DNA from: Bacillota bacterium
Lineage (GTDB): Bacteria > Bacillota > Limnochordia > DTU087
Direction: 5' to 3'
DNA length: 53,434 nt
Assembly (NCBI GenBank): GCA_012799135.1
Contig: JAAZLW010000051.1
Location: forward strand, 1-53,434
This document shows positions 27,228 to 35,734 of this stretch, piece after piece. A model generated the notes under the pieces. It saw only the letters and a list, made by a program, of their open reading frames with translations, was not told the DNA's origin and searched no databases. A program made the translations under genes and the position numbers. Each line of letters starts with the position of its first letter. Positions within the stretch are counted from its first letter, which is position 1.

Positions 27228-28865
27228 ATGAATCTCGAAGTGATGAGCGCTCTAAATGAGCTGGAGAAGGAGCGGGGCATTACTAAAGGAATTATACTAG
27301 AGGCCATCGAGGCAGCCATCACGTCTGCGTACAAGCGCAACTATGGCACATCTCAGAATGTACGGGTAGAGATTGATGGAAAAACAGGGGATATCAATGT
27401 CTATGCCCGCAAGCTGGTGGTTGAGGACGTAACTGATGAGACAAGCCAGATTGGCCTACGCGAAGCTCAGGAACAGGATCCCAATTACGAGCTAGATGAT
27501 GTAGTCGAAGTTGAGGTAACTCCCAGTGATTTTGGCCGGATAGCTGCTCAGACTGCCAAACAGGTGGTCATTCAGAGGATTCGTGAAGCTGAGCGGGCGC
27601 TCATCTACGACGAATTTAGCGACCGGGAAGGTGATGTAATCACTGGCATTGTCCAGCGGTGGGATCATCGCAATCTCATTATTGACTTAGGGAAAGTAGA
27701 AGCTATTCTGGGTCCTTCTGATCAGATGACCGGTGACCCCCACTCTCAGGGGACCAGACTAAAAGTCTATATTACCGATGTCAAGCAGACCAGCAAAGGC
27801 CCCCAAGTGAGCGTATCCCGGACGCATCCCGGTCTGGTCAGTCGCTTGTTTGAGATGGAAGTACCGGAGATCTACGACGGAACCGTGGAGATCAAGGCAG
27901 TGGCTAGGGAAGCAGGTGCCCGATCGAAGGTAGCTGTTTCATCGCGAGATGAGAATGTCGATCCGGTTGGTGCCTGTGTCGGCCCCCGGGGTATGCGAGT
28001 TCAGGCTGTCGTTTCTGAACTGAGAGGTGAAAAGATCGACATAATCCCTTGGGCACCGATGTCTGAGGAATTTGTCGCTAATGCCCTGAGCCCGGCCAAG
28101 GTCGTCAAAGTGTATCTGGATGAAGCCACCAAAACGGCTAGGGCCGTAGTGCCTGACAACCATCTGTCTTTGGCTATAGGCAAGGAGGGCCAAAACGCCC
28201 GGCTCGCCGCTCGCCTAACAGGCTGGAGAATCGATATTAAGAGTCAGGAGCAGATGGCCCAGATCTTGGCTCGGGAAGCTTTTGAGAGGGCGACGCCTAA
28301 AGATACGGAGCCCGAGCCTGAGCCAGAACCAGATGTATCGGCAACCGATAAGGCTGTGGAAGTTGAGGCAGTTGCGGCGATAGGTGCGGAAGAGTTAAAA
28401 CCGGCAGCCAAAGTCGAAGAAGGGGTAGCTACCGCCTTTGAGGAAGTTGAACAGGACGGGGACCTGGTTTCGGATACCGCCATCGAGGCTGAAGATGACG
28501 GTATGGAGGAGCTTGATGAAGAAGCAATTCGGCGCAAGCGACTCCCCAAAGTAGCGCCTGTTCCGGGCAAAGCGAAGAGTCGAAAAGTGCGCAAACAAGA
28601 ACTAGAGTCGCTTATGGAGGAGGAACTGGTTGAAGAGGAACCTTTACCCACCTTATTCTCTAGGGATCAGCATCAACAGCATGGCAAGATCTCCCATTAT
28701 GTTGCCGGCTTTGAAGATAATGACGGGGGCTTTACCCTTGCAGGGCGATTGGACATAGATGGGAGCAAGCTAGAGGCCAAAGAGAAACCTCCAAAGAATG
28801 ATGACGATATGGTCAGGAAAGTCATTGGGGAATTTGCGGATCTGACTCGGGACTCTGATGATTGA
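27228..28865 (+). CDS. nusA: Transcription factor NusA with long acidic C-terminal extension
   Basis: A 545-residue protein; Bacillus NusA has 371. The N-terminal RNA-polymerase-binding domain, S1 domain (near GDVITGIVQRWD) and two KH domains (GACVGPRGMRVQAV and LAIGKEGQNARLAARL) occupy residues 1 to about 350. Residues about 355-545 are a low-complexity tail, first Glu/Pro repeats, then acidic segments broken by one basic patch (RRKRLPKVAPVPGKAKSRK). NusA modulates pausing, termination and antitermination. AACAGGAGGGG precedes the ATG. Confidence 0.95.
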   Translation: MNLEVMSALNELEKERGITKGIILEAIEAAITSAYKRNYGTSQNVRVEIDGKTGDINVYARKLVVEDVTDETSQIGLREAQEQDPNYELDDVVEVEVTPSDFGRIAAQTAKQVVIQRIREAERALIYDEFSDREGDVITGIVQRWDHRNLIIDLGKVEAILGPSDQMTGDPHSQGTRLKVYITDVKQTSKGPQVSVSRTHPGLVSRLFEMEVPEIYDGTVEIKAVAREAGARSKVAVSSRDENVDPVGACVGPRGMRVQAVVSELRGEKIDIIPWAPMSEEFVANALSPAKVVKVYLDEATKTARAVVPDNHLSLAIGKEGQNARLAARLTGWRIDIKSQEQMAQILAREAFERATPKDTEPEPEPEPDVSATDKAVEVEAVAAIGAEELKPAAKVEEGVATAFEEVEQDGDLVSDTAIEAEDDGMEELDEEAIRRKRLPKVAPVPGKAKSRKVRKQELESLMEEELVEEEPLPTLFSRDQHQQHGKISHYVAGFEDNDGGFTLAGRLDIDGSKLEAKEKPPKNDDDMVRKVIGEFADLTRDSDD

Positions 28866-28903
28866 TCTCCCCTGAAGGTAGGGTTATAAAGGAGTGATGG
28901 TAG

Positions 28904-29176
28904 GTGCGAAAACAGCGCAAGCTTCCTCAAAGGACGTGTGTAGGCTGTCGCACCATGCGTCCCAAGCGAGAAATGGTTCGTATTGTGCGAACCCCTGAAG
29001 GGGATGTTCTACTCGATGCTACTGGGAAGCAGTCCGGACGGGGTGCATATGTTTGCCCCGATGAGAACTGTATCGAACAAGCCTTTAGAAAGAGGCAGCT
29101 AGAGAGGGCGTTGGAGATAACCATCGCCCCTGAAACAATCGATCGGTTACGGGATGAATTGGGGAGGGACAAGTGA
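28904..29176 (+). CDS. rnpM: RNase P modulator RnpM (YlxR)
   Basis: A 90-residue basic RNA-binding protein of the YlxR family. The conserved QRTCVGCRTMRPKREMVRIV start and GRGAYVCPDENC centre are present. In Bacillus, YlxR binds RNase P RNA. GTG at 28904 lies after AAAGGAGTGATGG. Its stop overlaps the ylxQ start (GTGA). Confidence 0.93.
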   Translation: MRKQRKLPQRTCVGCRTMRPKREMVRIVRTPEGDVLLDATGKQSGRGAYVCPDENCIEQAFRKRQLERALEITIAPETIDRLRDELGRDK

Positions 29177-29520
29177 AATTCTTAAGTCTGCTGGGTTTTG
29201 CCCAGGCCAGTGGGCACTTGGTGTCCGGATATAACGGTTGTCTTGCAGCTTTGCGGCATGGACGGGTGAAACTGGTCGTTCTCGCGAAAGATGCCAGCAG
29301 TGGTACAAAGGCGACTTTCAAAAAGGCAGCCAAGCAGGTACCAGTGGTGCAGTTAGCAACCATGGAGCAGTTGGGAGCGGCCATAGGCAAGTCAGCCCGA
29401 GCTGTGCTATGCATAATGGAGACTCAAATGGCGCAGGCGATCATCAGTGCAGCGAATACTTGGATAACGGAGGCAGAGGGTACCAATGAAAGAGTAGAGG
29501 AAACAGCGGATCAGAGCTAG
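29173..29520 (+). CDS. ylxQ: L7Ae-family ribosomal-like protein YlxQ
   Basis: A 115-residue protein of the L7Ae/L30e/YlxQ fold, which binds kink-turn RNA. The pattern FLGLLGFAQASG-like start (here LSLLGFAQASGHLVSGYN), VVLAKDASSGTK and the VPVVQLATMEQLGAAIGK segment fits. The last 20 residues are a charged tail. GTG start overlaps the rnpM stop, so translation is coupled. Its exact role in Bacteria is unknown. Confidence 0.9.
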   Translation: MKFLSLLGFAQASGHLVSGYNGCLAALRHGRVKLVVLAKDASSGTKATFKKAAKQVPVVQLATMEQLGAAIGKSARAVLCIMETQMAQAIISAANTWITEAEGTNERVEETADQS

Positions 29521-29532
29521 GGGTGATGGTTG

Positions 29533-31668
29533 ATGGGAAGAGTTCGAATCTACGAACTAGCTAGAGAGATAGGGATTAAGAGCAAGCACCTAGTAGAATT
29601 TCTACAGGAGCTAGGTGCTGATGTCAAGAATCACATGAGTACTATTGATGAAGATGTCGCTGTCCTCGTACAGGAGCATTTTGTTAGCGAATCGGAGAAA
29701 TCAAAGGAGGTCAAACCAGTAGATACAGCAACTAAAGTCAAGGGGGACGCAAAACGTCCGCCTGTAGTCAATTCAAAGATGCAGCCATCGCCGGATGCAG
29801 ACGAGGCGAGTGACAAAAGGAAAAGCAGACAGAGGACCCGAAAAAAGCGGACAGGTTCACAGCGACACCAAGGACGCCAACGGAGTTCGGGCAAGAAGAG
29901 CACCCCGGTGGCCGACAGGCCCCGAGAAGTAGAGATCCCTGAGAGCATTACTGTGAAGGAATTAGCCGCCCGACTGAGCGTACCAGCTACTAGTATCATC
30001 AAAAGATTAATGAATATCGGCGTGATGGCGACGGTTCCCCAAAGTATCGGCTGGGAAGCAGCGGCTACTGTTGCTGAGGGCTTTGGTTTTACTGTCAAGC
30101 TGCCGGAGATACAGACGGTAGATCCCTTAGCAGACATTGAAGATCCGCCTGAGAAGCTACGAGAGCGTCCCCCCATTGTCACAATCATGGGCCATGTAGA
30201 TCACGGTAAGACAACTCTGTTAGATGCTATACGGGAAAGTAAAGTCACAGAAGAAGAGGCCGGTGGAATTACCCAGCATATTGGTGCCTATCAAGTGAAA
30301 TTGGAGGACAGGAAGATTACCTTCCTAGATACACCGGGTCATGAAGCCTTTACTGCCATGCGTTCCCGTGGTGCCCAAGTGACCGACATAGCCGTTTTGG
30401 TAGTGGCTGCCGATGACGGAGTAATGCCCCAAACCAGAGAGGCCATAAGTCATGCTCGGGCAGCCGATGTACCAATCATTGTCGCCATCAATAAGATGGA
30501 TCGCCCTGATGCAAACCCGGATCGTGTCAAGCAGAGTCTGGCCGAATTGGGTCTGGTGCCAGAGGAGTGGGGTGGAGATACCGTATGTGTAAATATCTCT
30601 GCTCTCCGGAAGGAAGGCATCGATGACCTTCTGGAGATGATTCTGCTGGTAGCAGATTTGCGAGAGCTTAAGGCCAATCCTGACCGAATGGCCAGGGGTA
30701 CTATCATAGAAGCGAAATTGGATAAAGGTCGCGGTCCTGTTGCTACAGTGTTGATTAGCAACGGAACCTTAAGAGTCGGGGAAGCTATAGTAGCTGGTTC
30801 TGTCTCCGGTCGAGTCAGGGCCATGACCGATGCCACCGGTAAGAGGGTAGAGGATGCAGGGCCGGCCACTCCTGTGGAGGTTATTGGCCTTTCTGATGTA
30901 CCGGAGGCGGGGGATGAATTGGTGGCTCTAGCCGATGAGAAGCTGGCACGACAAGTAGCAGCAGAGAGGCAGGATAAGAAGCGGGCGGCAGAGTTGAGAC
31001 CCTCTACACCGGTGTCACTTGATGACCTTTTTGAACGGATCAAAGATGGGGAAGTCAAGGAACTCAACCTGATCATCAAGGCCGATGTGCAGGGCTCGGT
31101 TGAAGCTGTTCGTCAAGCGCTGGAGCAGCTGAGCACCGATGAAGTTAGAGTCAACGTAATTCATGGGGCTGTGGGTGGAATAACTGAAAGTGATGTCACT
31201 CTAGCGGCTACTTCTAACGCAGTGATAATTGGGTTTAATGTCCGCCCCGATATTAACGCTAGTCGAGTAGCGGAATGGGAAAAAGTTGATATTCGGACCT
31301 ATCGAGTCATCTATACGGCCATCGATGACATCAAGGCGGCCATGGAGGGGCTCTTGGAGCCGGATTATGTAGAGGACGTCTTGGGTCGGGCCGTGGTGCG
31401 AGCCACTTTCAAAGTGCCCAATGTCGGTGTTGTTGCCGGCAGTTATGTGAGTGATGGTAAGATCACCCGTAATGCCCTTGTGCGGCTGTTGCGGGATAAT
31501 GTGGTTATCCATGAAGGGGCGATTACATCCCTCAAACGGTTCAAGGATGACGTGAGGGAAGTAGCCCAAGGCTATGAGTGCGGTATAGGGTTGGAACGTT
31601 TTAATGACATCAAGGAAGGGGACGAAATCGAGGCATATGTCCTCCGGGCTGTAAAACGGACACTCTAG
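29533..31668 (+). CDS. infB: Translation initiation factor IF-2
   Basis: A 711-residue GTPase that positions fMet-tRNA on the 30S subunit. The IF2-N domain ([21 protein letters not shown]) is followed by a basic linker (residues about 60-140, Lys/Arg-rich), a second IF2-N-like domain, then the G domain with GHVDHGKTT at residues 220-228, DTPGHEAF and NKMD, and the C-terminal fMet-binding domains. The N-terminal linker is short. ATG at 29533 is used; the preceding TTG at 29530 would add one residue. Confidence 0.97.
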   Translation: MGRVRIYELAREIGIKSKHLVEFLQELGADVKNHMSTIDEDVAVLVQEHFVSESEKSKEVKPVDTATKVKGDAKRPPVVNSKMQPSPDADEASDKRKSRQRTRKKRTGSQRHQGRQRSSGKKSTPVADRPREVEIPESITVKELAARLSVPATSIIKRLMNIGVMATVPQSIGWEAAATVAEGFGFTVKLPEIQTVDPLADIEDPPEKLRERPPIVTIMGHVDHGKTTLLDAIRESKVTEEEAGGITQHIGAYQVKLEDRKITFLDTPGHEAFTAMRSRGAQVTDIAVLVVAADDGVMPQTREAISHARAADVPIIVAINKMDRPDANPDRVKQSLAELGLVPEEWGGDTVCVNISALRKEGIDDLLEMILLVADLRELKANPDRMARGTIIEAKLDKGRGPVATVLISNGTLRVGEAIVAGSVSGRVRAMTDATGKRVEDAGPATPVEVIGLSDVPEAGDELVALADEKLARQVAAERQDKKRAAELRPSTPVSLDDLFERIKDGEVKELNLIIKADVQGSVEAVRQALEQLSTDEVRVNVIHGAVGGITESDVTLAATSNAVIIGFNVRPDINASRVAEWEKVDIRTYRVIYTAIDDIKAAMEGLLEPDYVEDVLGRAVVRATFKVPNVGVVAGSYVSDGKITRNALVRLLRDNVVIHEGAITSLKRFKDDVREVAQGYECGIGLERFNDIKEGDEIEAYVLRAVKRTL

Positions 31669-31708
31669 CGCAGAATCTACGAAAAGGTTGAAGAAGGGAT
31701 TGAGGAGT

Positions 31709-32125
31709 ATGGCCACCCAACAGCGGGTACAAAGAGTCCGAGAGGCGATTAAGCAGGAAGCCAGTGACATTATCCAACAGATGAAAGATCCCCGTATTGG
31801 GTTTGTGACAGTCACCGACGCCGAAGTCTCCCGAGATCTGCGTCATGTTAAGATATTTGTCAGCGTACTGGGGGACGAGGAAAGTAGGCGGACCTCCCTA
31901 GAAGGTTTGGAGCGGGCTACGGGCTACATTCGCTCGGAATTAGGGCAGCGAATACGCTTGCGGCACACGCCAGAGATCGTTTTTCGTTGGGATGAGTCTC
32001 TGGAAAGAGGTGCGCGTATATCCAAGATTTTGCAGGATCTTAGAGAAGAAAATAGTGATACGGACGCCCGGGATGAATCATTCACCAGGAAAAACCGCCC
32101 GTCAAGTGTAGGTGAAGATGCATAG
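31709..32125 (+). CDS. rbfA: Ribosome-binding factor A
   Basis: A 138-residue KH-fold protein required for 16S rRNA 5'-end maturation and cold growth. Visible are RVREAIKQEASDIIQQMKDPR, FVTVTDAEVSRDLRHVKIFVS and the LRHTPEIVFRWDESLERG end of the fold, then a 25-residue charged tail. ATG at 31709 is preferred over a TTG at 31688. Bacillus has ylxP between infB and rbfA; here it is absent. One base is shared with nrnA. Confidence 0.95.
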   Translation: MATQQRVQRVREAIKQEASDIIQQMKDPRIGFVTVTDAEVSRDLRHVKIFVSVLGDEESRRTSLEGLERATGYIRSELGQRIRLRHTPEIVFRWDESLERGARISKILQDLREENSDTDARDESFTRKNRPSSVGEDA

Positions 32126-33141
32126 TGCTTGGCTCATTGGATGAAGTAGCCCTTGCCATAAAGAGATATGAACGCTTCTTGGTCACCTGGCATGTAGACC
32201 CAGATCCAGATAGTGTCGGGTCTGGGCTGGCCCTCCGGGAAGCTTTGGAGCAGGCGGGTAAAGAGGCGGTTTGCATCTCCCCTGATCCATTGGGAGACTG
32301 GTATGATTTTCTGCCGGGTGTGGAAGACTGCTTAGCTTTCCAGATGGGGATGCAATTGGACTTTGAAGCCGCCATAGTTCTGGATTGCGAACCCGATCGG
32401 TGTGGAGGACTGGTTGAATACCTGAACTCTGGTATTCCGTTGATCAACATTGATCACCATGGCACTAATCTGGGTTCAGGCAAAGCTTTCTGTGTGAATC
32501 CAGAAGCGGCAGCTACCGGTGAGCTCATTTACGAACTGCTGAAGAACCGTTGGCAGACTGCCCTGACAGAGGAGATCGCCACCAACCTATTTGCCGCCCT
32601 GTCTGGGGATACGGGTACCTTTCGCTATAGCAATACCACTGGCCAGACCTTACAGATTGCCGGGGAGTTAGTGCAGCATGGTGCTAACCCAGCGAAGATA
32701 GCGATGCATCTCTATGAGAATCGCGCTTATGAAACGGTAAACCTGATGCGGAGGGCTTTGGACACACTGGAGATCAGTGAGGATGGACTGGTCAGTTGGA
32801 TTACGGTAACCCGGGCAATGTCGGGTGAAGATCGCTGGATTGGTCAGCATTCAGAGGACCTTGTCCAATTTCCCAGGATGATCAAAACAGTAAAGCTCGC
32901 CATTCTCTTCCGAGAGATAGAACCAGAGAAAACAAAGGCTAGTTTTCGATCTCGATCTGGCATAGATGCCAGTTACATAGCGAGCCTTTTCGGCGGTGGA
33001 GGTCATGCTCAAGCGGCAGGTTGCACTATTCATAGCCCTTTAGCGGAGGCCAGAGCACAAGTCCTAGACGCCGTTGTTCGAGAGCTTCACCGTGCTCAGC
33101 AGGCTCGCATCGCCGGGGGGAACGGGGCGGAGAGTAGATGA
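32125..33141 (+). CDS. nrnA: DHH-family nanoRNase/pAp phosphatase (NrnA-like)
   Basis: A 338-residue bifunctional oligoribonuclease/3'-phosphoadenosine 5'-phosphate phosphatase. N-terminal DHH domain motifs are DPDPDSVGSG, LDCEPDRCG, and DHH itself at residues 110-112; GDTGTFRYSNT follows, and the C-terminal DHHA1 domain has GGGGHAQAAG near residue 290. It degrades 2-5 nt RNAs left by other RNases. GTG start overlaps the rbfA stop; the end overlaps truB by 4 nt. The rbfA-nrnA-truB order is common in Clostridia. Confidence 0.93.
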   Translation: MLGSLDEVALAIKRYERFLVTWHVDPDPDSVGSGLALREALEQAGKEAVCISPDPLGDWYDFLPGVEDCLAFQMGMQLDFEAAIVLDCEPDRCGGLVEYLNSGIPLINIDHHGTNLGSGKAFCVNPEAAATGELIYELLKNRWQTALTEEIATNLFAALSGDTGTFRYSNTTGQTLQIAGELVQHGANPAKIAMHLYENRAYETVNLMRRALDTLEISEDGLVSWITVTRAMSGEDRWIGQHSEDLVQFPRMIKTVKLAILFREIEPEKTKASFRSRSGIDASYIASLFGGGGHAQAAGCTIHSPLAEARAQVLDAVVRELHRAQQARIAGGNGAESR

Positions 33142-34142
33142 CTGGTATTCTGGTCCTGCTAAAGCCCCTGGGAATGACTTCCCATGACGTGGTAGCCAAG
33201 GTCAGGCGACATCTAGGACAGCGCCGAGTGGGGCATACAGGCACTTTGGATCCGGAAGCTGCCGGAGTTTTGGTGCTCTGTCTGGGTAATGCCACGCGGC
33301 TGGTACCGTATATGGAAGGACATCTGAAAGGTTACAGAGGGGAGCTTTGGCTGGGTCGGTCTACTGATACCCAGGATGCTTGTGGAGAAGTCTTAGACGA
33401 AGATCGCACTTTTTCCATTACAGATATGGACCTCCGAGGAGCCTTTGCCGCTTTCCGTGGAGAGATTGAACAGATTCCACCCATGGTATCAGCACTAAAG
33501 TACAAGGGTAAACGGTTGTATGAACTGGCTAGGCAGGGGAAAGTTGTGGAGAGGAAGCCCCGACCTGTGAAGATATATGAGCTCTCCCTAGTGGAAGGCC
33601 CACAGAAGAATCGCTGGGAATTTGGTGATGTCGTTCAGTTTGATGTAGTCTGCTCCAAAGGCACTTATATACGTACCCTCTGTCAGGATATTGGCAGCTA
33701 TCTCGGGGTCCCGGCCCATATGTCTTCCCTCTTGCGAACACAAGTCGGTCCCTGGTCTCTTGATGATGTCTTTACCCTGGAAGAATTCAGGCAGATTACT
33801 AAAGATAGGGCTAGAAGTGAACTCTTGGATATGGGAGCCAATAACCGCCGAGGTTTCTTTTCCATGGATTGGGGTATAAAGCATTTACCCGGAGCGGTAA
33901 TCAGTCGACAAGCGGTCAGATACCTACGTCACGGCAGACGAATTCAGGCAAGTCAAGTAGTCCAAGTTTTGGAGGCAGAGGATACTCCGGCGGAGACTGT
34001 GACTGATACGCAGAAGTCCCGGGAGTTGCTGCGAATCTATGATATCGATGGTAGGTTTCTTGGCCTTTGCCGTTTGGAGAAAGCCGAGAGAGAGTGGGAG
34101 CTGCAACCGATCAGGGTGCTGTCCTTGGAGTCAGATGAATGA
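33138..34142 (+). CDS. truB: tRNA pseudouridine-55 synthase
   Basis: A 334-residue pseudouridine synthase modifying U55 in the T-loop of tRNAs. The catalytic Asp is Asp38 in GHTGTLDPEAAGVL; KPLGMTSHDVV precedes it, and the thumb and KGTYIRTLCQDIG motifs follow. The C-terminal 90 residues are longer than the core and include a PUA-like segment. ATG overlaps nrnA (ATGA). Confidence 0.95.
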   Translation: MTGILVLLKPLGMTSHDVVAKVRRHLGQRRVGHTGTLDPEAAGVLVLCLGNATRLVPYMEGHLKGYRGELWLGRSTDTQDACGEVLDEDRTFSITDMDLRGAFAAFRGEIEQIPPMVSALKYKGKRLYELARQGKVVERKPRPVKIYELSLVEGPQKNRWEFGDVVQFDVVCSKGTYIRTLCQDIGSYLGVPAHMSSLLRTQVGPWSLDDVFTLEEFRQITKDRARSELLDMGANNRRGFFSMDWGIKHLPGAVISRQAVRYLRHGRRIQASQVVQVLEAEDTPAETVTDTQKSRELLRIYDIDGRFLGLCRLEKAEREWELQPIRVLSLESDE

Positions 34143-34169
34143 TGAAGACGGATCTGGGGTGAGAACAGT

Positions 34170-35183
34170 TTGCAGATCTACTGGCGTGATGGCAGTATAA
34201 CTGGCAGCGTGGACGGCAAGCGAGTGGTAGCCGGTCTAGGTTTCTTCGACGGAGTCCATTTGGGTCATCAGGCCATCTTAGGGCGAGTGCGGGATCTAGC
34301 AGCTACTATGAATGGAGTGCCGATGGTAGTCACATTTGATCGACACCCTTTTTCTGTGATCAGACCAAAGTCAGTACCACCGCTGTTGACCAGTCGGGCA
34401 GAACGAAGACATTATATGTGGGATCTGGGTATGGAAGCCATAGTAGAGCTGTGCTTCGATAAGAAGCTAGCCAATCTGGAGGCGGAAGAGTTCGCCAGTG
34501 GCATCCTGGCCCGCAAGCTTTGTGTGGTAGCAGTGGTAGCGGGTGACGACTTTAGTTTCGGGTACCGGGGCCGAGGTGGGACCGAGTTATTGCGTAAGCA
34601 AGGTCACGAGTGGGGTATTGCAACGATCGAGATCGTGGACTCGGTGCTGGTTGGACCTGAAAAGGTTTCGAGCACCCGCATTAGGGGCTTGCTCCAGGCA
34701 GGGATAGTAGAGCAGGCCGCAGTGCTATTGGATCGCCCTTACAGGCTGGCCGGTCTGGTGGTTGAAGGCGAAGGTAGGGGGAGAAAACTGGGGTTTCCCA
34801 CAGCTAATCTGGTTATAGCCCCAGATAGGCTCATTCCTCAAGATGGAGTGTATGCAGTAACGGTACGTCAGCTAATTGAAGATGACGAAATCGGTTATAG
34901 TGCTAAACAAGGTGAATACCTCGGTGTCTTGAGTATTAGTAACAAACCCACCTTTGCGGGGACTGCCCGGACCGTAGAAGTGCATGTGCTCGATCAAGAC
35001 ACCAACTATTATGGCAAACAACTGGAGATTTCCTTCCATAGACGGATACGCCCGATTCAGAGGTTTGTCGATGCTGAGGAACTGCAAAAGCAGGTGGCCT
35101 TGGATATAGAGAACACCCGAAAACTTGCTCTTGAGCACTGTCTTACCCGCGGAGAAGAGATTTACAGTGCAACAGCTTTGTGA
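34170..35183 (+). CDS. ribF: Bifunctional riboflavin kinase/FAD synthetase
   Basis: A 337-residue enzyme converting riboflavin to FMN and FAD. The N-terminal adenylyltransferase has GFFDGVHLGHQ and the STRIRGLLQ motif; the C-terminal kinase has GRGRKLGFPTANL and the long loop ending in RIRPIQRF. TTG at 34170 follows GGGGTGAG. The truB-ribF-rpsO-pnp order is conserved in Bacillota. Confidence 0.95.
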   Translation: MQIYWRDGSITGSVDGKRVVAGLGFFDGVHLGHQAILGRVRDLAATMNGVPMVVTFDRHPFSVIRPKSVPPLLTSRAERRHYMWDLGMEAIVELCFDKKLANLEAEEFASGILARKLCVVAVVAGDDFSFGYRGRGGTELLRKQGHEWGIATIEIVDSVLVGPEKVSSTRIRGLLQAGIVEQAAVLLDRPYRLAGLVVEGEGRGRKLGFPTANLVIAPDRLIPQDGVYAVTVRQLIEDDEIGYSAKQGEYLGVLSISNKPTFAGTARTVEVHVLDQDTNYYGKQLEISFHRRIRPIQRFVDAEELQKQVALDIENTRKLALEHCLTRGEEIYSATAL

Positions 35184-35279
35184 TATAGTGAAGCTGGTGT
35201 TAGAACCCTTGACTCGGATCGACGAGCTCCTCCGACGTCTTTCTGGGCTAGGGCGATTCAGCTAGAGGAGGTGAAGTCA
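35184..35279 (+). promoter_or_regulatory. rpsO leader with ribosome binding site in a hairpin
   Basis: CTCCTC near 35227-35232 is complementary to the GAGGAG of the rpsO ribosome binding site (35265-35270), so the AGAGGAGGTGA site can be closed in a stem. S15 is known to repress its own mRNA through such leaders in several phyla. Fold not computed. Confidence 0.45.
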
Positions 35280-35549
35280 GTGGCTCTGGATAAAGACGTT
35301 AAGCGTGAGATAATTGATGAGTTCAAGATTCATGAATCTGATACCGGCTCGCCGGAGGTGCAGATAGCTATCCTAACCAGACGGATTAGAGACCTAACTG
35401 AGCATCTTAAGGCTCATAAGAGGGACTACCATTCCCGGCGGGGTATGCTGAAAATGATTGGACAAAGAAAAGGGCTGCTCGATTATCTTCGGGAAACAGA
35501 TGTCGAACGCTATCGGACCCTTGTCGCCAGACTTGGCCTACGAGGGTAG
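35280..35549 (+). CDS. rpsO: 30S ribosomal protein S15
   Basis: An 89-residue protein, exactly the family length, with the [16 protein letters not shown] motif, the [21 protein letters not shown]-binding helix and a RKGLLDYLR end. S15 binds the central 16S domain early. GTG at 35280 is chosen over GTG 35271 because AGAGGAGGTGA then has normal spacing and the first residues (ALDKDVK) match relatives. Confidence 0.97.
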   Translation: MALDKDVKREIIDEFKIHESDTGSPEVQIAILTRRIRDLTEHLKAHKRDYHSRRGMLKMIGQRKGLLDYLRETDVERYRTLVARLGLRG

Positions 35550-35559
35550 TCTTGATTCA

Positions 35560-35586
35560 AAGGAGCGGTAACCCCGCTCCTTCTTC
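35560..35586 (+). terminator. Terminator-like hairpin after rpsO
   Basis: AAGGAGCGG (35560-35568) pairs with CCGCTCCTT (35574-35582); the following tract TTCTTC is weak. It may allow partial read-through into pnp. The rest of the 185-nt rpsO-pnp gap shows no clear promoter, only a TATACT at 35661 without a good -35. Confidence 0.6.
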
Positions 35587-35734
35587 ACATGACCCCTTTG
35601 ATTTTCATCTAGGATGAGAATGCTCTCCGAAGAACAAGAAAATACTATGATACTGCCCGGTATACTTTACTCAGGAAGAGAAGGTCCATGCTGGGTGGAG
35701 GGCGGCCCATTGGAACCTAAGGAGGTAAAAGAAC

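Noticed and set aside
28244-28651. Minus-strand 135-codon Ser-rich ORF within nusA
   Set aside because: A mirror of the Glu-rich NusA tail; Ser-rich antisense frames are expected opposite acidic repeats.
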